Counted from the first letter of the stretch, positions 1 through 9,401 are shown. The stretch: 64,000 bases of DNA from Nonlabens tegetincola (GCF_002954355.1 NZ_MQVV01000014.1:372001-436000); one strand, 5' to 3'. Notes: generated from the letters alone by a model not told the origin. A program made the numbers and translations.

Positions 1-125
1 ATATCTAAATATTTATTACCATGAGTATCAAAGAAATAGTTCCCATTTGCATGGCTTATTTCTAATCCCGGAGCAAATGGATTGGTTTGTGCTTGATATT
101 TAAAGAAATCTGATTTAATTCCCAT
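1..125 (-). CDS. Class III aminotransferase, N-terminal fragment
   Basis: Only the first 41 codons lie in the window; the gene runs off the left edge. The translation starts MGIKSDFFKYQAQTNPF and continues with ISHANG, YFFDTHGNKYLD. This is the N-terminus typical of the PLP-dependent class III (ornithine/acetylornithine-like) aminotransferases that follow ostA in flavobacteria. The ATG at 125 overlaps the end of the OstA-like gene by 11 bases, so the two are co-transcribed. Substrate cannot be told from this fragment. Family assignment is good; the exact reaction is unknown. Confidence 0.75.
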   Translation of the reverse strand, partial: MGIKSDFFKYQAQTNPFAPGLEISHANGNYFFDTHGNKYLD

Positions 126-1815
126 TATTTTCTTCACCTGATGGTTGCTGTAATTCTTTGGACTGATTTTCTATACGATTTTCTAGTTCGCCATTTTGCA
201 AGACCGAATTCTCATTAAGTTTTCCATCATCTTCATCAAAAAAACCTTCATCCAGTTCAGGTAAAGGAATTCCTTTAATTTTTGTGAATACAGGTGGTTT
301 TTTGCCTTTGAATAAATCAGCTTTTGTATTTAATCGTTCATCACCTCGCCAGTTAAATCCTCTCAGAGTTCTAGCATTCTCTGGTAGTTCTTTTGGTGGA
401 TAAAGTATGTCTTCAGAATTATCAGCAGGAGCAATGATGGATATTGCCTTGTCTTCAAATTCTATTTCCATGGTTCCACTTGTACCTTTGTTAATTCCTA
501 TTAATTCCTGTTTGTCGTTACGGCTATAAATGAGGTTTTCTACATTTTTATTGAGAAAAACTTTATCTAATTCATTGTTCTTGAAAAAGCCAGTCAATTC
601 CTTTCCTTTAATTTGGTTAAAGCCGCCACTGGAGTCTTGATCAATGATAAACGCGTTATAGAAAACTCTTAAACTATCTAACTTTTCGGTTTTGACATTA
701 CTTTGTAAGAAAATCGAATCACCCGTCATTTGACTTTTACCACTCCATAGTATTGGTTTCCTAATCATTTTGGTTAATCCAGTGCTTTGTCTTGTGGTTA
801 TAGAGTCACATTTACCGCTTAAGTCTGTTTTAAAAAGTCTTACATCGTTATAACCTCTTACAAATCTATTGTCTTTGGGACCCGTTACAATTAGTTGGTT
901 TGCAGTCATGTAAACACTGTCTTGCTGTTCTATCGTTATAGCTAGTGGACGTTTAGTAATCATAACCGAATCCTTATCTCTGTAAACTTCGGCGTAATGT
1001 CCTTTGATGATACTATTATTGATCGTATCGGTCACAACTATATTGTTAGTTGCGCTTGCAAAATTTCTGGGCCTACTGAAATAAAGACTATCTCCTGTAA
1101 TAGTTCTCGTGTTGTAATCAATTCGGGAGTTTTTTACAAAATAACCTGTATCACCTCGAGTATCATAGAAACCTCGTTCACAATATACCTTACTGGTCTT
1201 ACCTGTTATGGTACTCGGTCCATACATAAAGGCATGTCCATTTTCTTCGTAAAAATCTAGATGATTCGAGTTTATGGTATATTCAGGATTAGTTACTACT
1301 ACATTGTCTATAAATCGGTACTTCTGCTCTTGTATATAAAATCTTCCTACTCGGCTTGTTAATGTGCTAGCACTATCTCTAACGGTACCACCAGACCTAT
1401 AATAAGCTTGCTGTTTTATTCGATTGAAAAATAGAGTGTCGGTAGTTAAACGAGTATCGGGTGTAATCATATTTACCTTTTCACTCGCGAATGCTAATTG
1501 GGTATTACCATTATATTCGGCATAATTACATGTCATTGTGATACTATCACCTTGTTTCATGATGACGTTTCCTACTGCGCGTAAAAAGTTATCTTTTTGA
1601 TATAAAACAGCTCTATCGCAAGTCATTTCAATACCTCTATGATTCACTACAACCCTGCGAGCATTATCCTTAGAATAGATAACTGCATCGGGTAGGACTG
1701 CTTCATCGATAGTTTGATATCCTGCAGTTACCCGGATAAGGGAATCTACTGGCTGTTCTTGTGCTGTGAGCGCTTTCGCGAAAGCGAAACATAAAAAGAC
1801 AATGAGATATTTCAA
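115..1815 (-). CDS. OstA-like (LptA/LptD N-domain) periplasmic protein
   Basis: A 566-residue exported protein with a cleavable signal peptide (residues about 1-19, ending LTAQ). The body is rich in short beta strands with repeating patterns such as 'DRAVLYQKDNFLRAVGNV' and 'GDSLYFSRP', the beta-jellyroll repeats of the OstA/LptA fold that bind lipopolysaccharide acyl chains. It probably forms part of the LPS bridge across the periplasm. The last 60 or so residues are acidic and low-complexity. It sits downstream of lolA and an LptF/G permease in the same leftward block, which supports an envelope-assembly role. The signal peptide contains the AFAKA sequence encoded by the genome-wide palindrome. 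It is much longer than proteobacterial LptA (about 185 residues), as usual for this phylum. Confidence 0.85.
   Translation of the reverse strand: MKYLIVFLCFAFAKALTAQEQPVDSLIRVTAGYQTIDEAVLPDAVIYSKDNARRVVVNHRGIEMTCDRAVLYQKDNFLRAVGNVIMKQGDSITMTCNYAEYNGNTQLAFASEKVNMITPDTRLTTDTLFFNRIKQQAYYRSGGTVRDSASTLTSRVGRFYIQEQKYRFIDNVVVTNPEYTINSNHLDFYEENGHAFMYGPSTITGKTSKVYCERGFYDTRGDTGYFVKNSRIDYNTRTITGDSLYFSRPRNFASATNNIVVTDTINNSIIKGHYAEVYRDKDSVMITKRPLAITIEQQDSVYMTANQLIVTGPKDNRFVRGYNDVRLFKTDLSGKCDSITTRQSTGLTKMIRKPILWSGKSQMTGDSIFLQSNVKTEKLDSLRVFYNAFIIDQDSSGGFNQIKGKELTGFFKNNELDKVFLNKNVENLIYSRNDKQELIGINKGTSGTMEIEFEDKAISIIAPADNSEDILYPPKELPENARTLRGFNWRGDERLNTKADLFKGKKPPVFTKIKGIPLPELDEGFFDEDDGKLNENSVLQNGELENRIENQSKELQQPSGEENNGN
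1771..1786. repeat. Palindromic repeat, copy 1
   Basis: Full 16-base CGCTTTCGCGAAAGCG inside the ostA-like gene; on the coding strand it gives AFAKA in the signal peptide. Confidence 0.95.
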
Positions 1816-1822
1816 TCTTTAT

Positions 1823-2611
1823 TTAATTTATTTGAATCCAGTCTACAGGAGAATTGTTTACTGAAGTTGATGTATAGGTAACGAGACTAGGCCTTGCGGT
1901 ATTGTCTACTTTAACAACCTCTTGTACACTATAAGTAATTAAATTCCAACCTTTAAGTAGGTTGATGTCGTACTTGTAATTAGTTGTAAAAATACTAGTC
2001 GAATAATCTTCAACTAGATTGTCTTGCTGGTACTCACCTTTAATTAAAACGGGATTATTAGTATAAATATAATATGAAAGCCATCCTGTTTGGGTTTGAG
2101 GTATTGCTTGAATCTCATTTTTAATGAAGGCAGCGCTGCTTGCAGGAGCAATTAGAACTTGATCATCAACATCATCTTGCGCCACTTCAAAAGTATAGAA
2201 TTTACCGGCAAGGCTTATTTGTGAATCTAAACCTTGAGTTTTTAAGCTGTCATGAGGAAGAAATAATTCTGCAGCGTTAGAAAGCTCTAATTCATATTCG
2301 GCAGAGTCGCTTTTGTTGTATTCTTCAAATTTATTTGAGGAAATTTTATTAAAACTAGGTGGTAATTGAAAGGTGAACTTTCCACGGTCATCCACACTTC
2401 CTGTGTTTTCTGGTTGAACATAGAATCCCAAAATATTAATAGGACCTTTATCACCTTCATAATTAATTACGTTACCAGTTATCGTTGCTTGTTCGACAGG
2501 TTGTACTATAGACTCCTTAGATGTTGTTTGAGTTTCACCAGTAGCATCTGTAGCATTGTTTTGTTTGCACGATATTATGGAAATGATTAATAGTAGATAG
2601 ATAAATTTCAT
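1823..2611 (-). CDS. Putative lipoprotein of unknown function
   Basis: A 262-residue protein with a lipoprotein signal (MKFIYLLLIISIISCK; lipobox IISC, Cys15). After a polar linker there is a segment beginning about residue 44 (ATITGNVINYEGDKGPINILG) that resembles a short carboxypeptidase-regulatory-like beta domain. The remainder is not recognised. It overlaps the stop of the upstream DUF6095 gene by 4 bases (ATGA) and precedes ostA by 7 bases, so it is probably translated from the murQ-ostA transcript. Location is inferred as periplasm-facing inner or outer membrane. No catalytic motif is visible. Confidence 0.7.
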   Translation of the reverse strand: MKFIYLLLIISIISCKQNNATDATGETQTTSKESIVQPVEQATITGNVINYEGDKGPINILGFYVQPENTGSVDDRGKFTFQLPPSFNKISSNKFEEYNKSDSAEYELELSNAAELFLPHDSLKTQGLDSQISLAGKFYTFEVAQDDVDDQVLIAPASSAAFIKNEIQAIPQTQTGWLSYYIYTNNPVLIKGEYQQDNLVEDYSTSIFTTNYKYDINLLKGWNLITYSVQEVVKVDNTARPSLVTYTSTSVNNSPVDWIQIN

Positions 2612-2841
2612 CTTGACTTTTTGGTTTTAAACATAGCATCTAATACGGTCATAATACCACTAAAAATTAAAAATATGGCCAATATACTAAAGGCTATTCC
2701 AGGCATGAGAAAAATGATCGGATGGTCACTTCCTGCTCCTAAATAAATTAAAATAGGACCAGCAAATATAAATAGGACACTTAAAGCTAGTCTTTTAAGT
2801 CCTTTTCCTAGTATTTCTTTATCTGTAGATGGCTGTTCCAT
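2608..2841 (-). CDS. Small membrane protein, DUF6095-like
   Basis: A 77-residue protein with two hydrophobic helices (roughly residues 18-37 and 44-66) separated by a short Gly/Ser/Asp turn, and basic ends. The ATG at 2841 is preferred over an upstream TTG at 2850 because it starts right after the murQ stop. Small proteins of this shape are commonly found just after murQ in flavobacteria and carry the name DUF6095; I give that name from memory. Function is unknown. Translational coupling to both neighbours suggests a membrane partner in cell-wall recycling, but that is inference. Confidence 0.7.
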   Translation of the reverse strand: MEQPSTDKEILGKGLKRLALSVLFIFAGPILIYLGAGSDHPIIFLMPGIAFSILAIFLIFSGIMTVLDAMFKTKKSR

Positions 2842-2843
2842 AA

Positions 2844-3659
2844 TTAACAAATACCATAATTATCCAGTGCAGCTCTTACGCTTCCATGTTCTAGCAATAA
2901 GTTATGAGCCTTTTCATAACCTAGACCTGTGTTTTCCATAATCATTCTTGTACCACGATCTACTAATTTATCATTGCTAAGTTGCATATCTACCATTTTA
3001 TTGCCTTTTACATGACCTAACTTGATCATAACACTGGTACTAATCATGTTAAGTACCATTTTTTGAGCAGTGCCAGCTTTCATACGGCTACTTCCTGTAA
3101 CGAATTCTGGTCCTACAATAGGAACTATGGAATCATCGGCTATTTGATCAAGTGGACTGTTAAGATTGCAGGTTATCCCTCCGGTATGTATACCTAATTG
3201 TTTACAAGCTTGTAAACCTCCTATTACGTAAGGCGTTGTTCCACTTGCAGCAATTCCTATGACTACATCTTGGGCATTTATATTGTATTTTTTTAAGTCT
3301 TTTATAGCTTGTTGATCGTTATCCTCTGCATTTTCAACAGCTTTTCTAATTGCCGCATCACCACCTGCGATTAATCCAATAACTTTGTCATAAGAAACAC
3401 CGAATGTAGGTGGACATTCACTGGCATCCAATATGCCTAACCTTCCACTTGTACCAGCCCCAATGTAAAATAAACGACCACCAGATTTCATTTGATCAAC
3501 AATACGATCAACTAGTTTTTCAACAGCTGGCAGTACTTTTTTAACAGCTACTGCAACCTTGTGATCTTCGGCATTGATGTTTTCAAGCAAAGTTGCCGTT
3601 GACATCGTCTCTAGATTTTGATAAAGCGAAGACTCTTCTGTTGTTTTTTTGAATTGCAT
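2844..3659 (-). CDS. murQ: N-acetylmuramic acid 6-phosphate etherase
   Basis: MurQ cleaves the lactyl ether of MurNAc-6-phosphate to give GlcNAc-6-phosphate and D-lactate in peptidoglycan recycling, in the cytoplasm. The 271-residue protein carries the SIS sugar-phosphate fold with the family motifs GAGTSGRLGILDASECPPTF (about residues 67-86) and GPEFVTGSSRMKAGTAQK near residue 180. E. coli MurQ is about 298 residues, so this is slightly short but complete. It is 22 bases downstream of ribB and followed immediately by the small membrane protein. Confidence 0.95.
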   Translation of the reverse strand: MQFKKTTEESSLYQNLETMSTATLLENINAEDHKVAVAVKKVLPAVEKLVDRIVDQMKSGGRLFYIGAGTSGRLGILDASECPPTFGVSYDKVIGLIAGGDAAIRKAVENAEDNDQQAIKDLKKYNINAQDVVIGIAASGTTPYVIGGLQACKQLGIHTGGITCNLNSPLDQIADDSIVPIVGPEFVTGSSRMKAGTAQKMVLNMISTSVMIKLGHVKGNKMVDMQLSNDKLVDRGTRMIMENTGLGYEKAHNLLLEHGSVRAALDNYGIC

Positions 3660-3681
3660 AAAAGCTGAGTAGTTCTTTTGA

Positions 3682-4818
3682 TTAGTAATCGGTAGTATTC
3701 ACTACTTCTAGGCCATAACCAACCATTCCTATACGTTTACTTTGCTCAGAATTGGTCATTAAATCTAATTTACTAATGTTTAAATCATGTAAGATTTGCG
3801 CGCCTATTCCATAGTCACGATTGTCCAGTTGTTTACGCGGCGCTTTTACTTGTCCAGACTCCTGAATTTCCTTGAGCGTTTCAAGTCTAGCTAGCATATT
3901 TTCTGGTTCAAACTGTTGATTGATAAATACAATGGCTCCTGAACCGCGCTCATTAAGTTTATGAAACATTGCATCGAGTTTTCTGTCAGCTTCAGAGGTT
4001 AGGGTAGAGAATAAGTCGTTATTAACTTTGGTACTATTCATTCTTGTTAAGACTGTTTCATCGTCATCCCAACTTCCTAATGTTAAGGCCAAATGAATTT
4101 GCCCATTTGTAGTTTGTTGATAGGCTCTTAAACGATATTCTCCAAATCTTGTGGTAAGCATGAAGTCTTCTTTCTTGATAATCAAGCTGTCGTTTTTCAT
4201 GCGGTAGGCAACAAGATCCTCAATAGAAACCAATTTTAGATCAAACTTTTTTGCCACTTCATAAAGTTGTGGAAGTCTAGCCATGGTTCCATCTTCATTC
4301 ATGATTTCTACAATCACTCCAGCTGGTTCATGACCTGCTAGTCTTGCAAAATCAATGGCAGCTTCGGTATGACCAGTTCTTCTTAAAACTCCACCGTCTT
4401 TTGCTCTTAAAGGAAAAATGTGACCTGGTTTACTAAAATCGTGAGGTCTAGTATCTGGATTAATTAAGGCTTGAATAGTTTTGGCTCTATCGCTAGCGCT
4501 TATTCCAGTTGTTACTCCATGACCTCTTAAATCTATTGAAACTGTAAATGCAGTTTCCATAGGGTCGGAGTTATTAGTTACCATGGCTTGTAAATCTAAT
4601 TCTTTACATCTTGAGTCTGTAATAGGAGCACAAATCAAACCACGACCATGAGTGGCCATAAAGTTGATCATTTCTGGTGTTACAGATGCTGCACTAGCCA
4701 AAAAATCACCTTCATTTTCACGATTTTCATCGTCTACAACAATGATTACTTTACCTTTTTTAATGTCTTCTATTGCGTCTTCAATGCGATCCAGCTTAAT
4801 TTCTGCAGGAGCAATCAT
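3682..4818 (-). CDS. ribB: 3,4-dihydroxy-2-butanone 4-phosphate synthase with degenerate GTP cyclohydrolase II domain
   Basis: The N-terminal half (about residues 1-200 of 378) is a complete RibB: VVDDENRENEGD, a CAPIT motif, GVTTGISASDRA, PGHIFPLRAKDGGVLRR and RTGHTEAA are all present. It converts ribulose 5-phosphate to the four-carbon riboflavin precursor. The C-terminal half aligns with RibA and keeps RDYGIGAQILHDL and KLDLMTNS, but the three zinc-binding cysteines of GTP cyclohydrolase II are absent from the expected stretch (after VLTRMNSTKVNNDLF). So this half is probably not a cyclohydrolase. The ATG at 4818 is chosen over an upstream GTG/ATG-type extension to 4920 because the extension lies inside the LptF/G gene and adds non-homologous sequence. 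Confidence 0.9.
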   Translation of the reverse strand: MIAPAEIKLDRIEDAIEDIKKGKVIIVVDDENRENEGDFLASAASVTPEMINFMATHGRGLICAPITDSRCKELDLQAMVTNNSDPMETAFTVSIDLRGHGVTTGISASDRAKTIQALINPDTRPHDFSKPGHIFPLRAKDGGVLRRTGHTEAAIDFARLAGHEPAGVIVEIMNEDGTMARLPQLYEVAKKFDLKLVSIEDLVAYRMKNDSLIIKKEDFMLTTRFGEYRLRAYQQTTNGQIHLALTLGSWDDDETVLTRMNSTKVNNDLFSTLTSEADRKLDAMFHKLNERGSGAIVFINQQFEPENMLARLETLKEIQESGQVKAPRKQLDNRDYGIGAQILHDLNISKLDLMTNSEQSKRIGMVGYGLEVVNTTDY

Positions 4819-4864
4819 ATCTTTAATTTTTAAGGAGTAACAAAGATAAGGATAAGCAAGATGC

Positions 4865-6295
4865 CTATGCCTTATTTGGCTTTTTTTTGAATATTCTAAA
4901 TAGGCTATCCATAGCACCACCTACATCAAAGAAACCTTGATCTGAAGTCGCTCGATAGGTAAGAATAACCCCAATAGGAAATATGATCATGGTACCCAGC
5001 CATGCACCTAACCAAACAGGAATAGCACCTCGTGTGGCAGACTGTTCAGCACCAATGTTAATAAAGTGATAGGTAAGGAAAAACACAACAGCAACTACAA
5101 GAGGTAGTCCTAATCCACCTTTTCTAATTATTGCTCCTAACGGAGCACCAATAAAGAAAAGAATAATACAGGCTATACCTAGTACGTATTTTTTGTGTAT
5201 TTCTATTTCGTGTTTCCACAACCGTTCATTTTCAGTTTTTTCAAAGGATATCCTACTTTGAATGGCAGATCGATCAGATTTAGATCTATTAATCGCATTT
5301 TCAATAGCCCTGCGTTGATCAAAGATGCTCATCGTATCAAAGAAGTTTTCTTTGTAAACAATCGAATCAATTTCTTTAACTCTATTGTCTATATTTTCAG
5401 GAGTCCATTTAGTGTGTTGTGTTTGATGATACACTTTCATATTTTGCTCAAAAGTGTTTACAAAAGTGTCTATACGTTCTTTCAACTCGTTTATTCGTAG
5501 CATCTTTTGATTGTCGGTGACAGTTTCCGTATCTAGATCTACCTCGTTAAGTTCAGAAACGTCAACATTCAATTCGTATTCCTTAAACTCACCCTTGATA
5601 AAAGGAAGGCTTATACGTTGTTCAGCAGTTTTGGGAATCATTTCTTCGTAATAATTACCATCATAAAGTACCAGCTGGATTACGTCACTTTTTAAACTAC
5701 TTTTAAGTTCACCTTTTTTACTTTTAATTACCGTAAAATTTCCGGTACGATTGGGTGTTTTTTTATGTATAATCACATCTTCCAGAAATCTACCATTATC
5801 ACCAGATTTCTTGGTCACTTTAATATTATAGTCTCCTAATTGCTCAAAAGAACCTTCAACGATAGCCATAGCTGGCTTCATTCTTTTAATATTATTAATG
5901 AGGTTTTTTTGTTTTAAATTACCCCATGGTATCACTGTATTTGCAAAGAAAAATGATGTGACACCTATACTAAGTATAATTATAGTAAGAGACCTCATAG
6001 CACGTTGCAATGAAATACCATTGGATTTCATGGCTGCAAATTCATAGTTTTCTGCCATCTCACCAAATACGAGTAAAGCGGCTAACAGCACACTCAAGGG
6101 TAATGATAAAGGAATCGTAAGTGGTATGTTGTAATACAGAAAGAGAAAAATAGTTTCTGCATCTAGATCTTTACCAGCTAGGGCCTTTATATATAACCAA
6201 ATAGCTTGTAAAACTAGAATAAACGTAAATACAATAAAGACGCTTAAAAACGTCTTTGTAAATTTAGTTAATATGTAGCGGTCTAGAATTTTCAA
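4865..6295 (-). CDS. LptF/LptG-family LPS export permease
   Basis: A 476-residue inner-membrane protein with the YjgP/YjgQ layout: three N-terminal helices (about 13-35, 50-78 and 98-120) containing the characteristic stretch GEMAENYEFAAMKSNGIS, a large periplasmic beta-jellyroll region (about 130-365), and three C-terminal helices. LptF and LptG pull LPS from the inner membrane together with the LptB ATPase and pass it to periplasmic Lpt proteins. The gene lies between lolA and ribB, one base from the lolA stop-side boundary, and OstA-like is in the same block. Whether it acts as F or G cannot be told. Confidence 0.9.
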   Translation of the reverse strand: MKILDRYILTKFTKTFLSVFIVFTFILVLQAIWLYIKALAGKDLDAETIFLFLYYNIPLTIPLSLPLSVLLAALLVFGEMAENYEFAAMKSNGISLQRAMRSLTIIILSIGVTSFFFANTVIPWGNLKQKNLINNIKRMKPAMAIVEGSFEQLGDYNIKVTKKSGDNGRFLEDVIIHKKTPNRTGNFTVIKSKKGELKSSLKSDVIQLVLYDGNYYEEMIPKTAEQRISLPFIKGEFKEYELNVDVSELNEVDLDTETVTDNQKMLRINELKERIDTFVNTFEQNMKVYHQTQHTKWTPENIDNRVKEIDSIVYKENFFDTMSIFDQRRAIENAINRSKSDRSAIQSRISFEKTENERLWKHEIEIHKKYVLGIACIILFFIGAPLGAIIRKGGLGLPLVVAVVFFLTYHFINIGAEQSATRGAIPVWLGAWLGTMIIFPIGVILTYRATSDQGFFDVGGAMDSLFRIFKKKPNKA

Positions 6296-6296
6296 A

Positions 6297-6941
6297 TTAG
6301 TCCAACTCTTCTATGTCGTAGCCGCTGTACTCTTCTTTATTAAATACAAAAGAATTCTCAGGCAAGGGCTCATTTACCTTCAAAGATTTAATGGTAAAGG
6401 TTATAACTGTCCCGTTCTTTTCAGTAACAATAACTTCATTAATATGCTTTGTATTGGAGTCTATACCTATTAAAACACTTTTGTAATTGCTATCTGATTT
6501 AATTGGAGTAAGTTTTACAAATTGTATTTTACGACCGCCTACATTTTTGACAATATCCATCTTTTTATTATAGCCTTTATTGTAAAAGGATAACATGTTT
6601 GATGGTGTTATAGATTGTGCATTGTCATCATCTAGGGTTGATACTGTAACCTGCTCATCCTCGCTATTAATGACATACTGTTTAGTACCGTCAAAAATTA
6701 TGGTGGTTCCTAAATAACCTACGTTATATTTTTCGCCAGACATTCTCGCACTTCCTTGAATGTCCATATTAGTTTTACTTTTTGCGTTGCGTAAATTCCC
6801 TTTGTACAAAAAGCTGATGTTTTCATAGGATTGGAATTTTGCTGTTACTTCATCAAGTAATTTTTCTGCTTTAGCATCTTGTGCTGTTACCGCTTTCGCG
6901 AAAGCAAAAATCATAAACACTGCTGTAATAATGTGTTTCAT
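6297..6941 (-). CDS. LolA-like outer-membrane lipoprotein carrier
   Basis: A 214-residue exported protein with a signal peptide (MKHIITAVFMIFAFAKAVTAQ) and a LolA-type half-barrel pattern: AEKLLDEVTAKFQSYENISF at the mature N-terminus, then regularly spaced beta strands such as GTTIIFDGTKQYVINSEDEQVTV. LolA shuttles lipoproteins from the LolCDE exporter to the outer membrane. The ATG at 6941 is preferred to one at 6962 because it begins the signal peptide directly and avoids a longer overlap with ftsK. It lies 2 bases after the ftsK stop. The palindrome at 6891 encodes the AFAKA in the signal peptide. Confidence 0.88.
   Translation of the reverse strand: MKHIITAVFMIFAFAKAVTAQDAKAEKLLDEVTAKFQSYENISFLYKGNLRNAKSKTNMDIQGSARMSGEKYNVGYLGTTIIFDGTKQYVINSEDEQVTVSTLDDDNAQSITPSNMLSFYNKGYNKKMDIVKNVGGRKIQFVKLTPIKSDSNYKSVLIGIDSNTKHINEVIVTEKNGTVITFTIKSLKVNEPLPENSFVFNKEEYSGYDIEELD
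6891..6905. repeat. Palindromic repeat, copy 2
   Basis: Fifteen of 16 bases, perfect 14-base core; encodes AFAKA in the LolA-like signal peptide. Confidence 0.95.
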
Positions 6942-6942
6942 T

Positions 6943-9384
6943 TTAGGAGTTCTTTTCTTCATTTAACAATTGTTCTAGAGAGTTTAAATCCGGTACTAGG
7001 ACTTGTCTTGCTTTACTACCTTCAAAAGGGCCTACAATTCCTGCAGCTTCTAATTGATCAATGATACGACCAGCTCGATTGTAACCTAACTTTAACTTAC
7101 GTTGTAATAAAGAGGCGCTTCCTTGCTGTGCCGTAATAATTACCTCGGCTGCATCACGGAATTTACTATCTCTTTCTTCTATGCTTATATCAAGACTCGT
7201 GCCACCGTCTTCTCCTACATACTCCGGAAGTAAGTGAGCATCTGGATATGCTTTTTGCGAGCCTATAAAGTCGGTAATTTTCTCAACTTCTGGAGTGTCT
7301 ACAAAGGCACACTGAATCCTGATTAATTCATTTCCAGCGGTGTACAACATATCTCCACGGCCTATTAATTGATCGGCACCACCGCTATCTAGGATGGTAC
7401 GGGAATCAACCTTTTGCATTACTCTAAATGAAATTCTGGCAGGGAAGTTTGCCTTAATCATACCAGTAATTACATTAACCGATGGTCGTTGAGTAGCAAT
7501 AATCAAGTGAATACCAACCGCACGTGCAAGTTGTGCAAGACGAGCAATAGGAGTTTCTACCTCTTTTCCAGCAGTCATTATCAAATCGGCAAATTCATCT
7601 ACAACCAAAACTATGTAGGGTAAAAATTTATGCCCATTTGCAGGATTAAGTTTACGCGATTTAAACTTGGCATTATACTCCTTAATGTTACGACACATAG
7701 CATCCTTAAGAATGTCGTATCGTTGGTCCATTTCAATACATAAACTATTAAGTGTGTTGATTACCTTAGAGTTATCAGTGATGATGGCATCCTCGCTATC
7801 TGGTAGTTTTGCTAGATAATGGCGTTCTATTTTATTAAAAAGAGTAAGCTCTACTTTCTTTGGGTCAACAAGAACAAATTTTACTTCGGCAGGATGCTTT
7901 GAATAAAGCAATGAAGTAAGTATACAGTTTAATCCTACCGATTTACCTTGACCGGTGGCTCCAGCCATCAATAAGTGAGGCATTTTTGCCAGGTCAACAA
8001 CAAAGGTCTCGTTTGAAATATTTTTACCAAGTGCAATAGGTAATTGCATTTCGGCTTTTTGAAATTTAGGAGACGAGATTACCGATCGCATCGATACGAT
8101 TGACGGCTTTTGGTTAGGTACTTCAATTCCTATTGTTCCTCGACCTGGAATAGGTGCTATAATTCGAATACCTAATGCACTTAACGATAATGCAATATCG
8201 TCTTCAAGATTTTTAATTTTAGAAATACGAATCCCAGCTTCAGGTACAATTTCATAAAGAGTAACTGTAGGACCTATGTTTGCAGTGATTTTTGCGATTC
8301 CTATTTTGTAGTTCTTAAGGGTTTCTACAATACGATCTTTATTGGCTGCAAGTTCTTCTTCATTAATAGTGATGGTTTTACCTTGTGAGTAATCCTTTAA
8401 TAAATCAATAGGAGGGAACTGGTAGTTACCCAATTCAAGCGTAGGGTCAAACTCTCCAAAATCTTCTACCAGCTTTGAAGCTTTATTATCTATAAGTTGC
8501 TCTTCATCAATTACTTCACCTACTTCTAGATCGACTTCCTTTTCTGTGGTTTTTAAAGTAGGCTCGAGTTCTGGTGATAGTTCTTCCTCTTCTTCTTGAG
8601 CAATATTTATTTCCATATCACCACTTTTCATGGTGGTAGGCTGCTTTTCTATTTCGTTTTCTGTAGTTGGTTCACTTGTCGTAGTGGCAGTATGTGTAAC
8701 AGATTCTTCCCAGTCTTTTTCTTCATCTGTAGATTCAATATGGGAAGAAACGTCTTCTATCGAATTTTCCACAGTTTGTTTTGCTTTAGCAAAACGAGCA
8801 GCAATTTTCTCTGGAGTAAGTTTTAATCTTAGAGTTAAGTATACAATCGCAAAAAAGGTAAGTATAAGTATACTTCCTATCAGGCCTACGTAATCTTGAA
8901 GAAGGTCATTAATTTCAAAACCTACAGTTCCTCCTAGTAAAGCACTGTAATTATGGAAATATCCTAACACAACACTTAACCATATCATAAGTAATAATCC
9001 CCAAAACCACAGTTGCAGGATACGCTTTCGCGAAAGCGATAAAAAGTTCTTGCCTGCTGCAAATAGATAGACACCTGTGAGTATAGTGAGTACAGCGATT
9101 GAAAATGCGGCTATTCCAAAACCTTTATAAACAAATATATCGCCTAACCAAGCACCTAGTTGGTTGAGCCAGTTTTTTGTCACAACTGCACGATTTCCTA
9201 GATCTACTAGTTCACTTTGATCTTCCCTCCAAGTAAATAGAAAGGACAAGAAGGAGAAGAAGAATATGGCACCTAGAGCCATAAGTCCAGATCCGAGAAT
9301 AACCTCTTGTCTACGTGTAAGAGAAAAGTTTTTGATTTTAGAAATCAACGATGGTGGAGTAGATGTTTTCTTTTTGCGCGCCAT
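6943..9384 (-). CDS. ftsK: FtsK/SpoIIIE DNA translocase
   Basis: FtsK pumps chromosomal DNA through the division septum and activates dimer resolution. The 813-residue protein has four or five N-terminal membrane helices (about 28-200), an acidic low-complexity linker (about 205-310), the alpha domain, and the motor with Walker A GATGQGKSVGLN (about 471-482) and Walker B IVLVVDEFADLIM near 595. The TQRPSVNVITG segment and a C-terminal winged-helix gamma domain follow (about 740-805, with LQRKLKLGYNRAGRIIDQLE), the part that reads KOPS sites. The linker is short compared with E. coli FtsK (1,329 residues). One palindrome copy lies in it, coding LSRKR between two helices. Confidence 0.96.
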   Translation of the reverse strand: MARKKKTSTPPSLISKIKNFSLTRRQEVILGSGLMALGAIFFFSFLSFLFTWREDQSELVDLGNRAVVTKNWLNQLGAWLGDIFVYKGFGIAAFSIAVLTILTGVYLFAAGKNFLSLSRKRILQLWFWGLLLMIWLSVVLGYFHNYSALLGGTVGFEINDLLQDYVGLIGSILILTFFAIVYLTLRLKLTPEKIAARFAKAKQTVENSIEDVSSHIESTDEEKDWEESVTHTATTTSEPTTENEIEKQPTTMKSGDMEINIAQEEEEELSPELEPTLKTTEKEVDLEVGEVIDEEQLIDNKASKLVEDFGEFDPTLELGNYQFPPIDLLKDYSQGKTITINEEELAANKDRIVETLKNYKIGIAKITANIGPTVTLYEIVPEAGIRISKIKNLEDDIALSLSALGIRIIAPIPGRGTIGIEVPNQKPSIVSMRSVISSPKFQKAEMQLPIALGKNISNETFVVDLAKMPHLLMAGATGQGKSVGLNCILTSLLYSKHPAEVKFVLVDPKKVELTLFNKIERHYLAKLPDSEDAIITDNSKVINTLNSLCIEMDQRYDILKDAMCRNIKEYNAKFKSRKLNPANGHKFLPYIVLVVDEFADLIMTAGKEVETPIARLAQLARAVGIHLIIATQRPSVNVITGMIKANFPARISFRVMQKVDSRTILDSGGADQLIGRGDMLYTAGNELIRIQCAFVDTPEVEKITDFIGSQKAYPDAHLLPEYVGEDGGTSLDISIEERDSKFRDAAEVIITAQQGSASLLQRKLKLGYNRAGRIIDQLEAAGIVGPFEGSKARQVLVPDLNSLEQLLNEEKNS
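9023..9038. repeat. Palindromic repeat, copy 3
   Basis: Full 16-mer in ftsK; encodes LSRKR in a loop between membrane helices. Confidence 0.95.
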
Positions 9385-9401
9385 GAATTATAATGAACGA
9401 A

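Noticed and set aside
997-1260. Rightward open frame opposite ostA
   Set aside because: Cysteine/serine/threonine-rich antisense shadow with no start context or family resemblance; same for the many frames opposite gcvP, uvrB and pepD.
4819-4864. FMN riboswitch upstream of ribB
   Set aside because: Only 46 bases separate it from the LptF/G gene and no FMN aptamer pattern is present.
4819-4920. Longer ribB start
   Set aside because: The extension lies in the LptF/G gene and is not part of the RibB family; ATG 4818 matches the family start.
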